This document shows, in pieces, positions 60,456 through 64,000 of a stretch of 64,000 bases of DNA. The translations under genes were made by a program, and so were the position numbers. Under the pieces are notes generated by a model. It was not told the DNA's origin. It worked only from the letters and a program-made list of their open reading frames with translations, and ran no database searches. Numbering within the stretch: the stretch's first letter is position 1; the number at the start of each line of letters is the position of its first letter. This DNA comes from Diplodia intermedia (taxonomy: Eukaryota; Ascomycota; Dothideomycetes; Botryosphaeriales; Botryosphaeriaceae), in assembly GCA_021495925.1 (NCBI GenBank), contig JAKEKT010000024.1, forward strand, positions 248,001 through 312,000, in the 5' to 3' direction.

Positions 60456-60959
60456 GTAGGTGAGCGGGAGAGAAAGAAAGAGAAAAAAATAAGGAGGACG
60501 TGCGTGAATTACCAGTCTCCCTGAAGCGCCAATCATTTATATTTTCCCACAATTTTGTCAAAGCATACTTTTCGGAGATTTGGAAGAACAACAAAATACA
60601 TGAAATGCCTATGCTCATCTACATCTATCGTCTCTCAGGCGCGAAAGTGGTCCAAAGAAAAGACATCAAGCCAGAAGCGGAACAAGCTTCAAAGTCGAAT
60701 GTCTGATGACAGTGATGATTATTTTCCACCCAATCTAAACCGCTAAAACGCCCCAAAGACCTCTTGCGTGTGTCGTCAACCAGGAAGCTGGTGTGGGTGT
60801 CCCGTCATTTAACCACACGCATGCTTTCCCCGTAACCTGCCAAAGAGATCCAGGCTGATTTTTGGTATTCTCCCAATGCATGCATGCACCAATGGCCCTT
60901 AAACTGGAAAAGCGTTTTCGTAAATCTCTCCCATCATATCCGCCCTTTCATCCTTCCCT
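60456..60959. other. Intergenic between convergent genes
   Basis: 504 AT-richer bases hold the two 3' UTRs and terminators. No gene is seen. Confidence 0.5.
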
Positions 60960-62847
60960 CTATGCGCTGCCGTTCTGGGTAGCCGCAGACTTCTCAAGGT
61001 TGCCCCTGACACCACCCTTGCCGCCAACCTCACGGACGACAATCTGCACGGCCAGGTCGGCACCGACGTTGATCTGGACTTCGACCTTGGCGCCCTTCTT
61101 GACGCCCTTGAGGGCAGCCTCGGCAAGGACAGTGCCGGCCTTCCAGACCTTGGAGCGAACCTCCTCCGGCTCGTCATCCGAGTCGATGTCCGAGTCATCC
61201 TCGTCCTCGTCCTCGTCCTTCTTGGCATTGCCCTTGGGCTTAGGCTCGGGCTTCTCGACCTTGATATCACGGATACCCTCGCAAATCTTGACGAGGACAT
61301 CACCGCCCTCACGGGGAGTAGCGATTTGAGCAGTGCGCCTGACCGGAACAGGAGTCTCGGCATCGATGAGCGGGCGGAAGACACCGTGCTCCTCCGACTC
61401 GGAGATGCAGAGGACGCCAACGGCCTTGGAGGTGTGGGGAGCAATAGTGACCACGGCGTGCGTGCTCTGCTCAATATCCTCGGTCTCAAACTCCTGGATC
61501 AGAGAAGCCTGGATGGCGGCACCACGGGCAGCGAGCTCAGAGGGGTTGATCGAGGTGGTCGAGGTGGCGGGAGCCAGGACAGTGGTGCTCTCGGGGAAAG
61601 CGCTCTGGACGCTGCGAGCGATCTTGGGGACGTGGCTGGAGCCGCCAGAAAGGATAATCTCGTCGATGTCAAGAACATCCAGCTCGGCCTTCTCAACAGC
61701 GTGGTTGATCAGACGGGTCAGGCTGGCAATGTGCTTGTTCGCCAGCAGCTCGAAGCGGGTGCGGTTGATGGTGGCAGTGAAGTCGACGCCATCGGCCAAG
61801 CTCTCGACGCTGAAGTTGGCCGATTGGCCGATGCTGAGAGACTTCTTCACGGCCTCGGACTCGAGCTTCAGCTTAGCAAGGCTGCGGTCATTCTCGCGAG
61901 GGTCGGTCTTGTGCTTTTTGATGAACTCCTTGGCGAAGTAGTCCATGAGGACCTGGTCAAGCTGGGTGCCAGCAACCTCGTAGTCGTGGAGAGTGGCCAG
62001 AACGCTGTACATGCCGCCCCTCGAAGCGATGACGGCGACATCGGAGCGAGTTCCACCAATGTCGGCAACAAGCACGATCTTGTCCGAAACCTTAGAATCG
62101 GGGCGAGCATCGTACGCGAGAACGGCAGAAACGGGCTCGCTGATGAACTGGAGGACCTCAATATCGGCCTCCTTGGCAGCCTTGGTCAGGGCCTCCTTCT
62201 GGTGCTCGGTGAAGTTGGTCGGGACGGTGACGACGGCGGCGTTGACGGTCTTGCCAAGGTAGTCGGAGGCAGAGTTCTTCAACCTGCGCAGGTGCCTCGT
62301 GGTGATCTCAGAGATGGTGCGCTCATTCTCAACATCCTCCTCGCTGTCTCTAACCGAGAAAGAGATGGTGTCCTCGTGCTCCTTAGGGTGTGCAGACTGG
62401 TGGGCAGGGGTGGGGTCTATCGACTTGAAGCTGCATTCGCGGTCAGCGCTGTGCAGGAAGAGCGGCAGGCCATCAACCTACTCCTTGCCAAGGAAGTCTC
62501 TGAAGTAGGCAACAGTGTTCTTCGAGTTGCGGACAAGCTGCGCCTTGGCCTGAGTACCGTGGAACTCCTCGCCAGAGACGTAGGACAGGATGGTGGGGAT
62601 CTGACGGTCTGAACGGACACTCGTTAGCGTTTGTGTTTGGCGGCGGGGTATGCATGAGGGCCATTACTGACCTCCCTCCTCGTTGGCGATAACCTCAGCC
62701 TTGCCCTCCTGCGCGGTTATTAGTATCCAAGAGATTCCGAACTTTTTCGACTGCGTGTCTTACACCGGTGGTAAAGGCGATGGAGCTGTAAGAGTTGCCA
62801 AAGGAAATACCAATGGCAACCCGCTGCGGGGAAGTCTCTTCGCTCAT
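60960..62847 (-). CDS. SSZ1: Ribosome-associated Hsp70, Ssz1/Pdr13 type
   Basis: Model: complement(join(60960..62430, 62482..62608, 62672..62708, 62764..62847)), 572 residues; introns 51, 63 and 55 bp. The ATPase domain reads VAIGISFGNSYSSIAFTT, RQIPTILSYVSGEEFHG, VNAAVVTVPTNFTEHQKEAL, LQFISEPVSAVLAY, VLVADIGGTRSDVAVIA, DEIILSGGSSHVPKI. The degenerate phosphate loop (ISFGNSYS) and short C-terminal part fit the atypical Hsp70 Ssz1, which pairs with zuotin in the ribosome-associated complex and stimulates Ssb on nascent chains. An acidic insert (KKDEDEDEDDSDIDSDDEPE) interrupts the C-terminal region. Exon 2 is only 37 bp. Confidence 0.93.
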
Positions 62848-63123
62848 CGTGGCGTATAGGGTCGGCGACTGTGTGCGGTGCTAAAGTCGAGGAGGTCTGA
62901 AGGGCCCGACGAGACTGCGGAAGTGCAAAGAGGGTTGTGGGTGCGTGCGGGCGGCGAGGTCGAGTGCAGAGACAATGGGAAATCGCGGCCGAAGTTTTTT
63001 GGGAGCCGGATCAACCCCGGCTGAATTTGCCGCAGGCCAGAGCATCTTTCCATCCATTCTGCAGCAACCTCCGCCCGCCGCTCCACCCCGCGCAAACACG
63101 CTCTGTTGCAATTGGCCGCGACC
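62848..63123. promoter_or_regulatory. Short divergent promoter, SSZ1 / RRP40
   Basis: 276 bp between start codons of two genes for translation and RNA turnover. No TATA box stands out; the region is GC-rich. Confidence 0.5.
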
Positions 63124-63944
63124 ATGGCTACCGAAGTCGTCCTCCCCGGAGAGGAGCTGCCTGCATCGCTTCTAGAGCAAACCCAGAACCACAAGAGACC
63201 GCTCATGCTTGGCCCCGGCCTACGTCACATTCCACCGTCGACCATAACCACCACCGTCGCCGGCTCCCTCAGCGTTGACAGCCGCAAGAATGCCATCTGG
63301 GTTGAGCGCAACGGCGGTCGTGTATGCCCTCCTCTTCATAGCCTCCGGCGCGACTCCACGGCTCTGATTGCTAACTTGGCGCTCAGTATGTGCCCGCTCA
63401 AAACGACCTCGTAGTCGCAACGGTTCACCATTCGTCGGTCGAAATGTACGCTTGCACGATAACACCTTACACTCCCCAAGCAACCCTTCCGCATCTTGCC
63501 TTCGAAGGCGCCACGAAAAAGACTCGCCCGCAGCTCGCGCCCGGCGCCCTTGTCTACGCTCGCGTCAGCGCTGCTAGCAAGCACATGGAACCGGAATTGG
63601 AGTGTGTATCGGCAACAACGGGAAAGTCGGACGGATTGGGCCCACTCAAAGGAGGAATGCTCTTCGAGATCAGTCTGGGTATGGCGAGGAGGCTGTTAAT
63701 GCCCGCGGGAAAGAAAGATGCAAGTGAAGGCGGTCCGGGGAAGGTCATCGTGCTGGATGAGCTGGCGGAGAGGGTTCGTTTTGAAGTTGCGGTTGGTAGG
63801 AATGGAAGGGTGTGGGTTAGCAGCGAGGAGGGTGGCGTCAAGGTCGTCCTGGCGGTGGGGAAGGCGCTTACGCAAACCGATGAAAAGGCCCTGGGTGTCG
63901 AAGGCCAAAGAGATTTGGTTGCGAAGCTGCTGAAGGGACTATAG
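63124..63944 (+). CDS. RRP40: Exosome complex subunit Rrp40
   Basis: Model: join(63124..63321, 63387..63944), 251 residues, one 65-bp intron (donor CGT|GTATGC, acceptor CTCAG|TAT). The N-terminal domain has VVLPGEELP, then an S1-like barrel (YVPAQNDLVVATVHHSSVEM, LAPGALVYARVSAASKHMEP) and a KH-type region (LFEISLGMARRLL, RFEVAVGRNGRVWV with the Rrp4/Rrp40 GxNGR-W motif). Rrp40 is one of three RNA-binding cap proteins of the 3'-5' exosome in nucleus and cytoplasm. Length agrees with yeast Rrp40 (240). The gene appears complete, 56 bp before the window end. Confidence 0.93.
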
Positions 63945-64000
63945 AAAAAGGCTCGGGAATGGGCCTCTGCATTGAGATCTTCATCATCACGGTTGGGCGA

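Noticed and set aside
61326..62612. 428-codon open frame antisense to SSZ1
   Set aside because: Long antisense frames are common opposite GC3-biased Hsp70 genes. The sense strand has a complete spliced Hsp70, and the antisense translation has no domain I know.

Overview
The window looks like nuclear DNA of a filamentous ascomycete (Pezizomycotina; Dothideomycetes is my best guess, from overall protein flavour only). The evidence is about 22 protein genes on both strands in 64 kb, mostly 46-90 bp introns with GT-AG ends and CTAAC/CTGAC-type branch points, GC-rich coding exons, and fungal-specific families (ERG4, palI, SUR7, ATG29, Zn2Cys6 regulator, RAV2, RdRP). I re-derived exon/intron structures by hand. 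In every complete multi-exon model the spliced length is a multiple of three and ends on a stop, which is the main support for the coordinates.

Layout. 1-670: 3' part of a Vps62-like gene (-). 3.2-5.1 kb: ERG4 sterol C-24(28) reductase (-). 5.6-7.9 kb: RNF10/Mag2-type RING protein (-), divergent from a Ubp3/USP10-type deubiquitinase (9.0-11.9 kb, +). 13.0-14.2 kb: NIPSNAP mitochondrial protein (+). 15.0-16.2 kb: intronless choline/ethanolamine phosphotransferase (+). 16.2-18.4 kb: gene-free, with one tRNA-like relic. 18.4-20.9 kb: Zn2Cys6 regulator (-). 21.6-22.5 kb: Sos7-like kinetochore protein (-), divergent from an RS-rich putative splicing protein (22.8-24.1 kb, +). 24.5-25.1 kb: ribosomal protein eL37 (+). 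27.0 kb: a 72-residue membrane miniprotein (+). 27.8-29.8 kb: ATG29 (-). 30.2-31.9 kb: fused MET8-MET1 siroheme synthase (-). 32.9-33.9 kb: SUR7 family (-). 34.6-35.7 kb: RAV2/Rogdi (+). 36.4-37.4 kb: single-pass membrane protein (+). 38.3-40.0 kb: DUF6590 plus retropepsin-like protein (+). 40.0-42.9 kb: gene-free. 42.9-45.4 kb: palI/RIM9 (-). 45.4-47.5 kb: gene-free, with a 20-bp tandem repeat. 47.5-48.7 kb: ribosomal protein eS4 (-). 49.0-52.6 kb: large unrecognised coiled-coil protein (+). 53.4-58.5 kb: RNA-dependent RNA polymerase (+). 59.2-60.5 kb: dienelactone hydrolase family (+). 61.0-62.8 kb: Ssz1-type Hsp70 (-), divergent from exosome subunit RRP40 (63.1-63.9 kb, +).

Most of this is conserved housekeeping content and I see no gene cluster or intact mobile element. 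The themes are translation and RNA metabolism (eL37, eS4, Ssz1, Rrp40, RS protein, RdRP), membrane and lipid biology (ERG4, CPT/EPT, SUR7, palI, RAV2), ubiquitin and autophagy (RING protein, Ubp3-like, ATG29), and chromosome segregation (Sos7-like). The least familiar items are the DUF6590/retropepsin-like fusion at 38.3-40.0 kb, the 1118-residue coiled-coil protein at 49.0-52.6 kb, the membrane protein at 36.4 kb and the miniprotein at 27.0 kb. Several genes have very short first coding exons (4, 10 and 14 bp) that an ORF scan misses.
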